A DNA stretch of 64,000 nucleotides from Brevibacillus formosus (GCF_003013405.1 NZ_PXZL01000023.1:52161-116160); one strand, 5' to 3'; counted from the first letter of the stretch, positions 51,274 through 60,467 are shown. The notes: generated by a model not told the origin, from the sequence alone. A program made the numbers and translations.

Positions 51274-52140
51274 CTACGGCTCTATGAATCTTAATTTATC
51301 AGGATTTCTGACAAAATAGAGGTTACGAATAACTCCGTGTTCGATATGCAAAAACACAACGGTGTCAATTCTGCCGTCCTGTCTGATCACAAACCCGGTC
51401 TGATCGTTTACAGGTGCGAGCTCTACAGAAAAATCTGATCGCTTCGAGAAGCTGCGCATCAAGCCGAGCAAGAAGGAAGCCACGCGTTCGCCAGATAAGA
51501 TCGGATGCAGGGCTGCGGTGACCTTGCCGCCGCCGTCGGAGAGCAAAACCGCATCTGTGGCAAGCAGAGTGAGCAATTTCTCGACATTTCCGTGCTCCAG
51601 CGCAGCCAGAAAACGGTTGATCCATTCCTCGCCGAGCTCTTTGTCTGGGGTGAGATGAGGTTCCGCTGAGTCAATCCCCATTTTCTTTTTAGCTCGACTA
51701 ACGATTTTGCGGCAATTCGCTTCAGTTTTTCCAACCAGCTCGGCAATCTCGTCATATTGGAAGTCAAAGGCTTCTCGTAGGACGAACACCGCTCTTTCTG
51801 AGGGAGACAGCCGCTCCAACAGGACGAGCATGGCGTAGGAGAGCAAGTCTTTGGTAATGACAGAATCATAGCTGTCTGCACTAGGGGTAGAGATGGGCTC
51901 TGGCAGCCATGGACCAGTATACAGCTCCCGTTTTTTGCGGGCCGATTTTAACAAATCGAGGCAGCGGTTTGTGGTCATTTTACACAGGTAGGCCTTCGGT
52001 TCGGCCATCTGTTCCAGCGAGACATCATGGGCCTTCACGAATACGTCTTGCACGATATCCTCCGCATCCGTGGCCGAGCCGAGCATCTGATAGGCGAGGC
52101 GGAACATGAGCCCCTTATATTGTTTGTACAGAGCTTCCAT
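51274..52140 (-). CDS. ECF41-family RNA polymerase sigma factor (SigJ-like)
   Basis: The 288-residue protein has sigma region 2 (about 1-65, QMLGSATDAEDIVQDVFVKA), a linker with the WLPEP motif (about 78) and region 4 (about 105-155). It also has the C-terminal SnoaL-like extension with a DGGGK motif (about 203) and NPDKL near the end. These three motifs define ECF41, where the extension replaces an anti-sigma factor and tunes activity. It lies downstream of an NDH-2-like gene, as is usual for this group. An ECF41-type promoter stands upstream of that gene. Confidence 0.92.
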   Translation of the reverse strand: MEALYKQYKGLMFRLAYQMLGSATDAEDIVQDVFVKAHDVSLEQMAEPKAYLCKMTTNRCLDLLKSARKKRELYTGPWLPEPISTPSADSYDSVITKDLLSYAMLVLLERLSPSERAVFVLREAFDFQYDEIAELVGKTEANCRKIVSRAKKKMGIDSAEPHLTPDKELGEEWINRFLAALEHGNVEKLLTLLATDAVLLSDGGGKVTAALHPILSGERVASFLLGLMRSFSKRSDFSVELAPVNDQTGFVIRQDGRIDTVVFLHIEHGVIRNLYFVRNPDKLRFIEP

Positions 52141-52183
52141 GGCTGTGTCACTTCCTCTAGTCTTCTTACGTCCTTATTTTTTC

Positions 52184-53356
52184 CTATTTTATCATGCTGG
52201 CAATATTCCAGGTGAACTGGCGAAGCTTCCACCCTAATTTCCCTGTCATAATGATATCGAGTCCCCATTTTCTCGTCCAAACCATTCCGCGTTCGGGGCC
52301 GAGTCCGATGCAGTAAAAGTCCATGTAGCTTTTGTGTGCGGGGGCAGGGGTGCCGTCCAAATCGGCTAGCACAATTTTGCCCAAACGTATCGCCTGTCCA
52401 GAGGCTTCCTTGCAGGTCATCGTGTCCGCTTGCCCGCTTGCTGGATCTACGATGCGTGCACAATCGCCAATACTGTACACCCCCGGTGTACCCGCTACAC
52501 GATAGGATTCATCGACGACCACCTGTCCGTGTGTGGTCAGTGGCAGGCCCATGCTGCGCAATGCGGGATTGGGCAGGAGTCCGAGCGACCAGACGCACAG
52601 CCCGACAGCAAGTGTGCGACCACTGGCTAGCGTCAGCATTCCGTCCCACTCATGAAGGGCCTTTTGACCATGCAGAATGGTTACGCCGCCATCCGTGAGT
52701 GCACTCTCCAGCTTGCGCCCCATTTTGGCAGAACCTTCTATAAACAAACGATTTTGTGCGTTGATGAGATAGACCCGGACTTCTTCAGGATGAATGCCGA
52801 GGTTCTTCGCTTCCGCTCGCATGGCAAAAGCCAGCTCCGCAGCGGTCTCGATCCCGCTGATGCCCGCTCCCGCAACGGCGATCGTCAACAATCGCTCTCG
52901 TTCGGATGGCTGCTTTTCATGGACAGCTTGGCGCATGTTGGCAAGCCACTTATCGCGAACAGCCTCAGCCGCCTCGACGCCCGTCAAAGCGATGCCGCCT
53001 TGCTCTGGTTCCGGTTGGCGAATGACGCTTCCTACTGCCAGGATGAGAATGTCGTAGGGCAACGGTTGTTCTTGGCCGTTTTTGTTCCGGAATAAGAGGG
53101 TTTTCTCCTTCCCTTTGATCGACGTGACTGTACCTTGTACGAATTCAACGTCCTCTGGAAACAGATTCTTTAGCGGAATCGAGATGTCTGTTTTGGCAGC
53201 TGCCGGTTTGAACAACAGGACTTTGCGCAGGTGATAAGGCTCTTTATCGATTAAAATGAAGCGGATCGGATGTCCTTTGCACGTCTCGCGAACGGCTTTT
53301 AGTGCGTGGATACCTGCGTACCCGCCTCCGACAATCACACATGTTTGTTCTTTCAT
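52184..53356 (-). CDS. NDH-2/FSP1-like FAD-dependent oxidoreductase
   Basis: The ATG at 53356 has GAGGAG nine bases upstream, giving 390 residues. The FAD Rossmann motif GGGYAGIHAL is at 10-19, the NAD-binding VAGAGISGIETAAELA about 160, and the GDCARIVDP flavin-contact motif about 290. It ends with a membrane-proximal C-terminal segment. Such enzymes oxidise NAD(P)H and reduce quinones. It is the partner gene of the ECF41 factor, preceded by the ECF41-type promoter. Confidence 0.88.
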   Translation of the reverse strand: MKEQTCVIVGGGYAGIHALKAVRETCKGHPIRFILIDKEPYHLRKVLLFKPAAAKTDISIPLKNLFPEDVEFVQGTVTSIKGKEKTLLFRNKNGQEQPLPYDILILAVGSVIRQPEPEQGGIALTGVEAAEAVRDKWLANMRQAVHEKQPSERERLLTIAVAGAGISGIETAAELAFAMRAEAKNLGIHPEEVRVYLINAQNRLFIEGSAKMGRKLESALTDGGVTILHGQKALHEWDGMLTLASGRTLAVGLCVWSLGLLPNPALRSMGLPLTTHGQVVVDESYRVAGTPGVYSIGDCARIVDPASGQADTMTCKEASGQAIRLGKIVLADLDGTPAPAHKSYMDFYCIGLGPERGMVWTRKWGLDIIMTGKLGWKLRQFTWNIASMIK

Positions 53357-53388
53357 GCCAATCAGCTCCTCGTTTGGTTTGCCCCTAT

Positions 53389-53415
53389 AACGAGAGAGGG
53401 AGCGATAGTGTGACA
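53389..53415 (-). promoter_or_regulatory. ECF41-type promoter TGTCACA-N16-CGTT
   Basis: On the minus strand TGTCACA (53409-53415), exactly 16 bases, then CGTT (53389-53392). The published ECF41 consensus is TGTCACA and CGTC with 16-base spacing. It lies about 33 bases upstream of the oxidoreductase start and implies positive autoregulation of the oxidoreductase-sigma operon. Confidence 0.75.
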
Positions 53416-53499
53416 CACCGCAAGAGGAAAATGTCGAAGAAAATCGAATAGGGAATAAGTGGAGAGATAGACATCTGTGTTCGTAGGAGGATTCCAAGC

Positions 53500-54240
53500 A
53501 TGTCATACAACATCTACACTTTCGCACAAAGATCAGATCTAAACGATCAGGCTGATGAACTAATCGAAGCAAGCTGGTCTGCCTTCATGCTGAATGATGA
53601 AGTTGCTAACGAATATTACGGTCATCTGTATGACTGGTTCCCTTCTTATCAGTTCATGCTGACGGACGAGACCGACAAGGTGATGGCTGTAGGAAATGCG
53701 ATTCCATTTTATTGGGATGGCACTGCGGAAGGGTTGCCAAAAGGCTGGGATGATGTCTTTCTGCAAGGGATTGAAGACTACCGCCAAGAAAAACAGCCAA
53801 ACGCGTTATCGGCACTCTCCATCTCCATCGATCCCCAATATCGTGGACTTGGTCTGAGCAAGCAGCTGGTTACGGCGATGAAGGGTATCGCCAAGGAAAA
53901 TGGCTTGGTGCACTTGGTGGCACCTGTACGTCCATCGCTCAAGCACAAGTACCCGCTCACGCCAATGGACAAGTATGTTCAGTGGAAAACGACCGATGAC
54001 GCTCCGTTTGATCCGTGGGTGCGCACGCATTGGAAGCTGGGAGCGAAAATCATGCAGGTGGCGCCGGAATCCATGCTGATCAGAGGAAGTCTGACGGATT
54101 GGGAAGGCTGGACAGGCATGAAATTTCCCGAGTCTGGATCGTACATTGTTCCAGACGCATTAGTTCCGGTGCAGGTTGACGTGGAAAAGGACGAAGTGGT
54201 ATATATCGAGCCGAATATTTGGATGCAGCATGTCTTATAA
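53500..54240 (+). CDS. GNAT-like N-acetyltransferase family protein
   Basis: The 246-residue protein has a GNAT core: ALSALSISIDPQYRGLGLSKQLVTAMKGIAKENGLVHLVAPVRPS at about 104-148 with the acetyl-CoA binding QYRGLGLSK. The rest (YPLTPMDKYVQWKTTDDAPFDPWVRTHWKLGAKIMQV) is typical of a larger GNAT subgroup of unknown substrate. AGGAGG precedes the ATG. It is divergent from the ECF41 operon and is followed by a terminator. Confidence 0.8.
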   Translation: MSYNIYTFAQRSDLNDQADELIEASWSAFMLNDEVANEYYGHLYDWFPSYQFMLTDETDKVMAVGNAIPFYWDGTAEGLPKGWDDVFLQGIEDYRQEKQPNALSALSISIDPQYRGLGLSKQLVTAMKGIAKENGLVHLVAPVRPSLKHKYPLTPMDKYVQWKTTDDAPFDPWVRTHWKLGAKIMQVAPESMLIRGSLTDWEGWTGMKFPESGSYIVPDALVPVQVDVEKDEVVYIEPNIWMQHVL

Positions 54241-54339
54241 AGCAATCAGGAATACGTTCTCCTGCTGACCCTCGCATCCGAGCGGCATCGTTTTCATCAG
54301 TGGAACTGAAGCATTGCACGAAGAACAAACAGCGAAGTA

Positions 54340-54370
54340 GCCGTTGTGGAAGCCACAGCGGTTTCTTTTT
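54340..54370 (+). terminator. Terminator after the GNAT-like gene
   Basis: GCCGTTGTGG (54340-54349) pairs with CCACAGCGGT (54353-54362, GU pairs), followed by a T-rich run. Confidence 0.65.
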
Positions 54371-54444
54371 GCTTTTTCTGTCACCTTTTTGCCGTGAGAC
54401 GGATCATACCTAATAGCAAGCAATCAACGGATGAGGTGAACGGG

Positions 54445-55002
54445 TTGAACGAAGCAGAAATAATGCCAGCGAGTCTGGAGGTTACACGGGAAGCCAGACT
54501 GAAATGGCTAATGCAGCAATACGGGGAGAAGATTTTTCATCTGGTAAGCCTCACGGTAAAAAATCATGCCTTGGCGGACGATATTACCCAAAACGTGTTT
54601 ATCCAAGCATATCGACATCTTGATCAGTTCCGCGGGGACGGAGAGATCAAGCATTGGCTCTACAAGATCGCGATAAATGAGAGCAAAAAGCATTTTCGGT
54701 CTTGGTCGTTCCGCAACATTTTTCCGACGATGGATGATCATTTGGGTAACCTGATGGATCGGCAGGCAAACAATCAGGTAGAGGAAGAGATATTGAACCG
54801 GGTGAAGAGGGAAGAGATCGTCACATACATTCAATCGCTTGCACCGAAATACAGGCAGGTTATCCTCTTGCACTATTACGAAGACCTGTCGATTGCGGAA
54901 GTAGCGGACATTCTCTCGGTTTCGCAGGAGGTCGTCCGTACGCGTTTGCATCGAGCCAGAAAGCAATTGAAGGAGACCATGTCTAAGGAGGTAAAAGGAT
55001 GA
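54445..55002 (+). CDS. ECF RNA polymerase sigma factor
   Basis: The TTG at 54445 has GAGGTGA six bases upstream and fits the family's usual length (185 residues); a longer frame upstream is hydrophobic and non-family. Region 2 (about 20-85) includes ALADDITQNVFIQAYRHLDQFRGDGEIKHWLYKIAINE, and region 4 (about 130-180) includes QVILLHYYEDLSIAEVADILSVSQEVVRTRLHRARKQL. It overlaps the DUF4179 gene by ATGA and forms a sigma/anti-sigma pair with it. Confidence 0.88.
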   Translation: MNEAEIMPASLEVTREARLKWLMQQYGEKIFHLVSLTVKNHALADDITQNVFIQAYRHLDQFRGDGEIKHWLYKIAINESKKHFRSWSFRNIFPTMDDHLGNLMDRQANNQVEEEILNRVKREEIVTYIQSLAPKYRQVILLHYYEDLSIAEVADILSVSQEVVRTRLHRARKQLKETMSKEVKG

Positions 55003-56402
55003 GCGACGATCGCATGTGGAGGGAATGGAGTCAATCAGCAAAGCAATCCGTTCGTGAGAAATATCCGTTTCATTTGGAAAAATTCGAGCAGGAAGTACTC
55101 ACAAAAATTCAGCGTGAGAAGCGTCGACGTCGCTGGCAAGTAACTTCTTGGGCAGCCGGAGTGGCAGTTGCTGCTACCCTTTTCTTCCAGATTGCTCAGC
55201 CCTTTGATGGAAGCTTGTGGGGACTGACTGGTGCAGAGCGAGGCCAGGAAGTATTTGAATGGATCACGGCAGATGAAGGTTTCACGCATGCTTTGAAGAA
55301 CGGTTATCCGATTCTGCCAGAGGTGAAATTGGAGAAGGATGGTTTTGTTTATCAGATCAGGGATGCCATGGTGGATCACAGACGGATTACGTTTACGCTG
55401 TTAATCTCCGGTGAAAAAATAGAGGAGATTGCACGGATTCCGGATGAATCGAAAAGAAGCGATATGATCTATGGGGGTCTTCGTGTAGAGTTGGGGAAGC
55501 TGTCAGAAAGAGGTCATGCTCAGGAAGATTTTCAATTAATCGATGGTGTGCATTATCTTATCATCACATCGAATTACCGAATTGATGAGAAAAAAATGCG
55601 AGAGTTCATGAATCAGACCAAGCCCGTTCTGCCTGTGCAAATTGTAGATATGCGCAAGAAAGAAGCTCATGAAGTGGTAGCCGAGCTGTTGCTGCCCCTG
55701 CCAAGGTCCGTCACTGTAGCAGAAAAAGTAATCGAACCGGACGCAGAAGTAGAGGCTGTGCTAGAAACAGACAGCCTGTTGACGAGGCTTAAAGTAAACC
55801 AGATAGTAGCTTCTCCGACTGTGATGGAAGCGGAGCTAGAAGCTGCTTTGCAGGATGGATTCGAGCTGTATCGCTTGGAAAATGTGAAGCTGGTAGATGG
55901 GAAGGGAAAGGAATATCCGGTAATAGATGACCGAATCAATAAGAATCTGGAACGGGTTCGAGGTGGCGATGCTACCAGGGTTCAAGGCACCGACAAGTAT
56001 ACCATGCAGTTTTTTCCATCTCTCTTCTTTGAAGAAGTACCGGAAAAACTCGAGCTTCAATTCGACGAGGTATCTGCGAATAAGTCCATTAGAGAAAACA
56101 TCGTGCTGGATCTGAATGCCAACTATCCGCAAAGTATCCCGTTTGGCAAAAAGAAAAAGCTGAACATCGAAAAGGTGTATTACGACAAAGGCAAGCTGTT
56201 CATTGTCATTCCGAACAAGGGACCGGAAGCGATTAACTTGCGCGTAGAAGGCCAGTCCTACAAGGATTTTATTGTGGCACAGGATCAGGAGACTGTTTCG
56301 ATTGTCTTCGAGGTACCCAAACAGGAAACGTACAAGGTAGAGATGAGCGGACTGGAGTTTGAAAGATTCCTTTTGGATGGCGTGATTCCTATTACCAAAT
56401 AA
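54999..56402 (+). CDS. DUF4179-type transmembrane anti-sigma factor
   Basis: The 467-residue protein has a short cytoplasmic N-terminus with a helix that may bind the sigma factor, one membrane segment at about 45-65 (VTSWAAGVAVAATLFFQIA), and a large extracytoplasmic part. The latter begins with a DUF4179-type domain (ADEGFTHALKNGYPILPEVKLEKDGFVYQIRDAMVDHRRITFTLLISG) followed by a second beta domain. It is the cognate regulator of the overlapping sigma gene. Confidence 0.82.
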   Translation: MSDDRMWREWSQSAKQSVREKYPFHLEKFEQEVLTKIQREKRRRRWQVTSWAAGVAVAATLFFQIAQPFDGSLWGLTGAERGQEVFEWITADEGFTHALKNGYPILPEVKLEKDGFVYQIRDAMVDHRRITFTLLISGEKIEEIARIPDESKRSDMIYGGLRVELGKLSERGHAQEDFQLIDGVHYLIITSNYRIDEKKMREFMNQTKPVLPVQIVDMRKKEAHEVVAELLLPLPRSVTVAEKVIEPDAEVEAVLETDSLLTRLKVNQIVASPTVMEAELEAALQDGFELYRLENVKLVDGKGKEYPVIDDRINKNLERVRGGDATRVQGTDKYTMQFFPSLFFEEVPEKLELQFDEVSANKSIRENIVLDLNANYPQSIPFGKKKKLNIEKVYYDKGKLFIVIPNKGPEAINLRVEGQSYKDFIVAQDQETVSIVFEVPKQETYKVEMSGLEFERFLLDGVIPITK

Positions 56403-56418
56403 CGGTGCTGAAATAACG

Positions 56419-56447
56419 AAAAGACCACGGAATGTGGTCTTTTCTGT
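56419..56447. terminator. Bidirectional terminator between the anti-sigma and DDAH-like genes
   Basis: AAAAGACCAC (56419-56428) pairs with GTGGTCTTTT (56434-56443). Runs of T/A occur on both sides. Confidence 0.85.
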
Positions 56448-56461
56448 GCTTTTTCGACTTG

Positions 56462-57337
56462 TTACACTCTCTCCACCGGGCTTGTCAGGCAAGTAGGGCC
56501 ACCTGTTCCCTTGTAAGAAATCTCCTCTCCCTCATACTCGTACACAGTCGCACCTGCGTCGAGGAGGCGTTGCTTGGTAATCGGGTTGCCTGCCACGACC
56601 ATGCACACACGCGGCGCGAGGGCGAGAACATTGCTGCCGAGATTCTCGTACTCATGATCCGGTACCTCGATTAACTGAATGCCTCTGTCGATAAGTAGTT
56701 GACGGAAAAATACAGGCATCAGCTTGGAGTAGACGACTGCCAAATCATGATCGACCATGCTGATAATCGACATCAGATGCAGACATTCCGCAGGACCGCG
56801 ATCATACGGGAGCTGTACCACGATGATTTTATCCGTGAAATCCTTGACCATTTCCGTAATTTGAGCGATAGCGGCTTTGTTCGTGCGGAAGCCAAGGCCG
56901 ATCGCGAGCGTTTTGTCATCCAGCCAGACGAGATCGCCGCCATCTGACAAGGCATCTCCTGTGAGCTGTCCCAGGATCGGAATATTGTTTTCTTCTAAAA
57001 AGGCTTTGTATACTTCGGCTTCTCCCTGACGGAGCTCCTTGCCAGATTTGAGGATGATTGCCCCTTTAGAAGTAAATTTCACCGGGTCATGGGCGTAAAT
57101 AGAATCCAGTCCGGTTTTATCGGATTGTGGCAAGTGCAGGACGTTTTCTACATGCTCGCGCAAGATCGATTCGAATTTGGCGTATTCATGCAGAGCGCGG
57201 TTCCAGTCAGGGCGGTCTGTATAGTTGAAGGTCTTCCACGATTGATCGAGATGTTCTTGACTGATAAATGCTTGATGGGGATGCTTGATGATGACGGTTT
57301 TCATCTTTTTGACCATGGATTGGCTGCCTTGGAACAT
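56462..57337 (-). CDS. Dimethylarginine dimethylaminohydrolase/amidinotransferase-family protein
   Basis: The ATG at 57337 has GGGAGG upstream and gives 291 residues. The fold of the guanidino-modifying enzymes is recognised by YAHDPVKFTSKGAIILKSGK (about 85), DGGDLVWLDDKTLAIGLGFRTN (about 133), a central HLMSIISMVD with catalytic His (about 190), and a C-terminal Cys in GGPTCLTSPVERV. It probably hydrolyses an arginine derivative (DDAH or arginine-deiminase-like). It is divergent from an IclR regulator 190 bases away. Confidence 0.82.
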   Translation of the reverse strand: MFQGSQSMVKKMKTVIIKHPHQAFISQEHLDQSWKTFNYTDRPDWNRALHEYAKFESILREHVENVLHLPQSDKTGLDSIYAHDPVKFTSKGAIILKSGKELRQGEAEVYKAFLEENNIPILGQLTGDALSDGGDLVWLDDKTLAIGLGFRTNKAAIAQITEMVKDFTDKIIVVQLPYDRGPAECLHLMSIISMVDHDLAVVYSKLMPVFFRQLLIDRGIQLIEVPDHEYENLGSNVLALAPRVCMVVAGNPITKQRLLDAGATVYEYEGEEISYKGTGGPTCLTSPVERV

Positions 57338-57526
57338 AGTTGCCTCCCTTTTTCCACATTGCAGAATATTATTCATATTTCGAAATGTTCATCATTAGTT
57401 TACACATTCTGTTTTCTGACTGTCAATCTGTGATTACTCACTGGAGTTTTTTTGCGATTCACAAAATTAAAGCAAATGGTTTAACATAGTTTCATATGAG
57501 AAGATAGATAAAAAGGGGGGATGACC

Positions 57527-58270
57527 GTGATTCAATCGTTTGATCGAGCGATGGCGATTGCAACGGCACTTTCGTCGGATGAACATAGAAAATGGTGGAC
57601 GATCAATGATTTAGCGAAGGAATGCCAGCTCCCGGTCAGCACCATTTACCGGCTGTTGTACACGTTGATGAAGCATGGACTGGTAGAGCAGGATGCTGCG
57701 ACCAAGCAATATACGTTGGGGATTAAATGGATGGAGTTCGGCTTGCGGGTGCTCGATCGGATCGATTATCGGAAGGTGATCAAGCCGATGATCGAGGAGC
57801 TCGCCAGAGAAGTGAACGAAAGTGTTTATTTCAGTCAGCCTAGCGGACTCGAATCAATTGTCGTTGAACGTGTAGACAGTCAGCACAATATCCGCATCTA
57901 CGACCAGTTGGGCTTGCGGATTCCAATGCATATCGGTGCGGCCAATAAAGTCGTGCTGGCCCACATGCCTCTGGAAGAAGCGAGACAAACGGTAGTTCAG
58001 CTCGTGGCTGAAGAGCAGGTGTCTGCTTTTATGGAGAAGCTCCAGGAGATCAGAGCTGCTGGTCATGCGGTCAGCTTTGCGGAGCGGACGGAAAACACGG
58101 CCTCTGTCGCAGCGCCGGTGATAGACTACAATCAAAAGGTAATCGGGGCGTTAAGCATTGGAATTGTCACGTATGATTTGAAGGAGGAGCGACTCCAGTA
58201 TTTGATTGAACGGGTAAAGGATGTCGCTTCCAAAACCTCGCAACGGCTAGGCGGCCTGTCAAAGGCTTGA
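57527..58270 (+). CDS. IclR-family transcriptional regulator
   Basis: GTG at 57527 has AGGGGGG six bases upstream, while an ATG at 57521 touches that sequence, so the GTG is preferred (247 residues). The N-terminal winged helix (WWTINDLAKECQLPVSTIYRLLYTLMKHGLVEQ) is at about 24-56, and the C-terminal IclR effector domain has the conserved GLRIPMHIGAANKVVLAHM and ASVAAPVIDYNQKVIGALSIG. It may control the divergent DDAH-like gene; a palindrome ATTTCGAAAT at 57377-57386 lies between them. Confidence 0.88.
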   Translation: MIQSFDRAMAIATALSSDEHRKWWTINDLAKECQLPVSTIYRLLYTLMKHGLVEQDAATKQYTLGIKWMEFGLRVLDRIDYRKVIKPMIEELAREVNESVYFSQPSGLESIVVERVDSQHNIRIYDQLGLRIPMHIGAANKVVLAHMPLEEARQTVVQLVAEEQVSAFMEKLQEIRAAGHAVSFAERTENTASVAAPVIDYNQKVIGALSIGIVTYDLKEERLQYLIERVKDVASKTSQRLGGLSKA

Positions 58271-58283
58271 CTGGCCTTTTTTT
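58261..58283 (+). terminator. Terminator overlapping the IclR stop codon
   Basis: AAAGGC (58261-58266) pairs with GCCTTT (58274-58279), followed by more T. The stop codon lies in the loop. Confidence 0.65.
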
Positions 58284-58295
58284 ATTTTGATTTCC

Positions 58296-58326
58296 TTGTA
58301 ACATTTCCCTTTTGCTTTCGACTATT
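58296..58326 (+). promoter_or_regulatory. ECF-sigma-type promoter TTGTAAC-N16-CGACTATT (second copy)
   Basis: TTGTAAC (58296-58302), 16 bases, CGACTATT (58319-58326). It has the same two boxes and spacing as 7464-7494. It lies 45 bases before the YcdB gene at 58371, which is followed by an ECF sigma gene and its anti-sigma gene, implying autoregulation. Confidence 0.75.
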
Positions 58327-58370
58327 GGGCTATGAACGTAAAAAAAGAGGAAGCCAGGAGGAAATTCAAA

Positions 58371-59900
58371 ATGAAACCATACGCAACCAAAAAGCTGATG
58401 ATCACAGTAGGAGCTGCTGCTTTGCTCTTCTCAAGCCCATTGTGGGTTGCGCAACCACAAGTAACTGTACAAGCCGCGGCAGTCAAATCGACACAGCCCC
58501 AATTGAGCAAATTAGCCCAAAAAACCGTAGACAGGCTGAACAAACACTACCCGGAATTAAAAAATGCGGAAAAAACCATTTCGCGTAACAATCAGGAGCG
58601 AGATGTTTTCCACATCCAATTCCGCATCTTCAGCAACAAGGAGCGGACGGAAGTATCCCTGTATGCGGATGCCAAAATCGATGCAAACAACGGTATGCTG
58701 TTATTCTTCTCTGCACACGACATTCCCAAAAAGAAACCGACTGCAAGTCCTACGGAAGCGATGGGAAAAGAAAAAGCGCCGAGTATTCTGAAGGATTTCA
58801 TCGGTGACGCCATCAAGCAATACCAAATAGACGAGGTAACAGTTGATGGTGAGGGTGCAGAGGCCGTGGCAAATGTGCGTTTCGTTCGGGTTGTGAATCA
58901 GATTCCGGTAAAAGACGATCTTTACGTAGTAGGGATCAATGGAGTAGGCGAGCTAGACTATATAAACGCAGGAAACACAACAGGATTGCAGATGGACGCA
59001 AGTAAATTCGCCGCTCCGTCAGGGGTTAAGAATCCAGACGAATTCGGCAAACAATTAGAAGACATGCTTCACCTTAGCTATGAGCAAAAAGCAAGAGACA
59101 TAAGCGCTGGCTTCCGCCCAGTCTACAGCCTGAATTTTTCCGGATATCTGGATGCACGATCAGGAGCCGAGGTAGAGTCCGGATGGACCAAGAAAAATAA
59201 GTACGGGAAACCAATCCCGATAACGCCTGGCAACCAGCGGGTCTTCGCCAAAACAAATGAGGAGATAGCCACCTCACTCTCCACTTTTATTCCATTGCCT
59301 AAAGGAATTGAGTTTAAAATAACCAAAGGTTCGCCAGTTCTCGAAGGGGAAAAGGAGTATGATGCCGTGGTTGGCAACAAAAAGTTCTCAGTGAGGACAG
59401 TGAATGATCAGATTGCGTACTTCCATGTACTTGAAAACCCACCAAAGCAGAAAGTGATTACAGAGGCAGCTGCCGAGGAAAAAGCAGTGGCGTTTCTGCA
59501 ACCATTTGTAGACGCAGAGGTAACGGAGCTGGTACCACAAATGGAGCTGGTACCACAAATGATTAACAGAGAAGCAGGCAAGCAAACGTTTCTATTTTCC
59601 CCTGTACACCAAGGGATTATGGTTGAGGGACAGGGCTATTCAGTAAAAGTTGACATGCATACGGGAGACATTGTATCCGCCAGTTTACCAGTAACTACTG
59701 GTAAATTATTCTATGATGATGCCTCAAATGTCGTAGGGCCCGAGCAAGCCGTACAAGCATTGTTGAAAGCTAATCCGCTTACACTGCGCTACGTGTTTCC
59801 TTCCCTTAACGGACGGTACCAGGGAACACCTGTCCTTGTTTATGAGCCGAAAGAAAGAAACGGAAAGGTTGACGCGGTTACAGGTCAATCTATCAAGTAG
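58371..59900 (+). CDS. Secreted YcdB/YcdC-type (PepSY-like) repeat protein
   Basis: The ATG at 58371 has AGGAGG nine bases upstream and is preferred to one 39 bases earlier. The 509-residue protein has a signal peptide (cleavage after VQA, about residue 35). Its YcdB units include IFSNKERTEVSLYADAKIDANNGMLLFF, SLNFSGYLDARSGAEVESG, AEEKAVAFLQPFVDAEVTEL and VKVDMHTGDIVSASL. It ends AVTGQSIK like its paralogue at 7542. A short tandem duplication repeats ELVPQM. It is encoded directly upstream of an ECF sigma/anti-sigma pair, whose anti-sigma has the same domain. Confidence 0.82.
   Translation: MKPYATKKLMITVGAAALLFSSPLWVAQPQVTVQAAAVKSTQPQLSKLAQKTVDRLNKHYPELKNAEKTISRNNQERDVFHIQFRIFSNKERTEVSLYADAKIDANNGMLLFFSAHDIPKKKPTASPTEAMGKEKAPSILKDFIGDAIKQYQIDEVTVDGEGAEAVANVRFVRVVNQIPVKDDLYVVGINGVGELDYINAGNTTGLQMDASKFAAPSGVKNPDEFGKQLEDMLHLSYEQKARDISAGFRPVYSLNFSGYLDARSGAEVESGWTKKNKYGKPIPITPGNQRVFAKTNEEIATSLSTFIPLPKGIEFKITKGSPVLEGEKEYDAVVGNKKFSVRTVNDQIAYFHVLENPPKQKVITEAAAEEKAVAFLQPFVDAEVTELVPQMELVPQMINREAGKQTFLFSPVHQGIMVEGQGYSVKVDMHTGDIVSASLPVTTGKLFYDDASNVVGPEQAVQALLKANPLTLRYVFPSLNGRYQGTPVLVYEPKERNGKVDAVTGQSIK
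59526..59561 (+). repeat. 18-bp tandem duplication within the YcdB gene
   Basis: GAGCTGGTACCACAAATG occurs twice in exact tandem (59526-59543, 59544-59561) and duplicates ELVPQM in frame. The paralogues at 7542 and 60451 have one such segment, so this is an in-frame slippage duplication. Confidence 0.9.
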
Positions 59901-59921
59901 GGAGCAGGGAGAGGAAATCCA

Positions 59922-60467
59922 GTGCAGGACACAGTCGATTACGAAGCGCGGATTAAAGCGATCTATCGCGAGCATTACCGTGATGTCTATCAATACCTCT
60001 ACTACTTTACGGGGAAGCGTGAGCATGCGGAGGATTTGACACAGGAAGTGTTTATCCGGGTCTTGGACGCTTTGGCCAGATATGAAGAACGTTCCAGTGT
60101 GAAGACATGGATTTTGCATATTGCCAAGCATGTCGCCATCGATGATTACCGGAAGAGGCGGGTGCAAACGCTTTTTGGCATGGATTTGTTAAAAGGGCTG
60201 CCTTCTCTTCTGGGAAGGCCGGAAGCGGAGCTGGCTTCCAAGGAAGAACAGCTGGAAATTGAGCAGGCGATGCAGAAAATGAAGCCGCATCATCGGAATG
60301 TACTGATTTTGCGTGGCATCAAGGCCTACAGTATTCGGGAAACGGCAGAAATCCTCGGGACAAGCGAAGCCAAGGTCCGCGTAGATTTTCATCGGGCAAC
60401 AAAAGAACTCAAAAAAGTTTTGCATGTCGATTGGATAGGAGGGTTGGCCAATGAATACTCCAAATGA
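59922..60467 (+). CDS. ECF RNA polymerase sigma factor (SigX-type)
   Basis: The GTG at 59922 follows AGAGGAAA and gives 181 residues. Region 2 (about 8-75) reads IYREHYRDVYQYLYYFTGKREHAEDLTQEVFIRVLDALARYEERSSVKTWILHIAKHVAIDDYRK. Region 4 (about 110-165) reads HHRNVLILRGIKAYSIRETAEILGTSEAKVRVDFHRATKEL. It overlaps the anti-sigma gene by 17 bases. The shared promoter found before the YcdB genes fits a SigX-type reader, so this factor is the best candidate. Confidence 0.88.
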   Translation: MQDTVDYEARIKAIYREHYRDVYQYLYYFTGKREHAEDLTQEVFIRVLDALARYEERSSVKTWILHIAKHVAIDDYRKRRVQTLFGMDLLKGLPSLLGRPEAELASKEEQLEIEQAMQKMKPHHRNVLILRGIKAYSIRETAEILGTSEAKVRVDFHRATKELKKVLHVDWIGGLANEYSK

